Source: Pseudomonadota bacterium
GTDB lineage: Bacteria; Pseudomonadota; Gammaproteobacteria; Burkholderiales; SG8-39
Direction of reading: 5' to 3'
Assembly: GCA_021847125.1 (NCBI GenBank)
Contig: JAJZUK010000051.1
Location: 1-7,216, forward strand
Length of the DNA: 7,216 nucleotides
Position numbers and translations under genes: made by a program. Below the pieces are notes generated by a model. It had not been told where the DNA came from. It saw only the letters and a list, made by a program, of their open reading frames with translations, and made no database searches. Positions 6,915-7,216 of the stretch are shown here, piece after piece. Each line of letters opens with the position of its first letter. The stretch's first letter is position 1.

Positions 6915-7216
6915 CTAGTTTAGCCGCCATAGCGCGGCATTGAGGACCACGGCGAACGCGACCCAGGCGGCGTAGGGAACGAAAAGCATGCCGGCCACGC
7001 GGTCGCGCCGCCAGAACACCAGCGTCGTCGCCAGGATCGCGACCAGCAGAACCACGATCTCGATCAGCGCCGCAGCAATGGCGCGCATGCCGAAAAACAG
7101 GACCGGCCAGGCGAGATTCAGCGCGAGCTGCAGGGCAAACAGCGTCAACGCCGCGCGGGCTTGGCGCAGCCCGTCGCGCCGCCACACCCGCCAGGCCGCA
7201 AGCGCCATCATGAAAT
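6915..7216 (-). CDS. tspO: TspO/MBR-family membrane protein (tryptophan-rich sensory protein), N-terminus beyond window
   Basis: The 99 visible residues match the C-terminal two-thirds of the bacterial TspO (peripheral benzodiazepine receptor-like) family, five-helix membrane proteins that bind porphyrins and related ligands. Visible signatures are LAAWRVWRRDG near the end of helix 2, LQLALNLAWPVLFFG in helix 3, the hydrophobic IEIVVLLVAILATTLVFWR in helix 4, and AGMLFVPYAAWVAFAVVLN followed by the hallmark WRLN C-terminus in helix 5. The frame is open through the right edge: the edge codon ends in AT, then F-M-M, so the ATGs at 7208 and 7211 are internal methionines, not starts. Full-length proteins are about 150-160 residues, so roughly 55 are missing. 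In Rhodobacter TspO modulates tetrapyrrole-dependent regulation; the role here cannot be told from the window. Confidence 0.92.
   Translation of the reverse strand, partial: FMMALAAWRVWRRDGLRQARAALTLFALQLALNLAWPVLFFGMRAIAAALIEIVVLLVAILATTLVFWRRDRVAGMLFVPYAAWVAFAVVLNAALWRLN

Overview
All recognisable genes in this 7.2 kb window lie on the minus strand and read from high to low coordinates. The DNA is GC-rich, with strongly G/C-biased third codon positions in the two longest genes. Together with the gene types (a large DUF349 protein, TspO, a class III-like PPK2), this suggests a proteobacterium, perhaps a betaproteobacterium. There is no rRNA or tRNA here to settle the taxonomy.

In transcription order: (1) the C-terminal two-thirds of a TspO/MBR-family membrane protein runs in from the right edge and ends at 6915. 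It is followed by a clear intrinsic terminator at 6830-6852. (2) A 934-residue, almost wholly helical DUF349 protein of unknown function occupies 3938-6742. (3) A short EF-hand protein lies at 3403-3780, with a good Shine-Dalgarno sequence but an unusually long N-terminal stretch before its hydrophobic segment. Its second EF-hand looks degenerate and cut short. (4) After a 257-bp spacer containing two inverted repeats, a plasma-membrane H+-pumping P-type ATPase (type IIIA) occupies 626-3145. (5) Only 2 bp after its stop, a PPK2-family polyphosphate:nucleotide phosphotransferase begins at 623 and runs off the left edge.

The most suggestive arrangement is the last pair. The PPK2 ribosome-binding site lies inside the final codons of the ATPase gene, so the two are almost certainly co-transcribed and probably translationally coupled. 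An ATP-consuming proton pump made together with an enzyme that can regenerate nucleoside triphosphates from polyphosphate would make sense as an energy- or acid-stress module. That functional link is inference; the gene structure is directly visible.

I see no mobile elements, CRISPR arrays, tRNA or rRNA genes. Long open frames on the plus strand (601, 702 and 432 codons) are antisense to the conserved ATPase and DUF349 genes and look like by-products of GC-biased codon use. Apart from the ATPase-PPK2 pairing, I found no strong case for a wholly new system.
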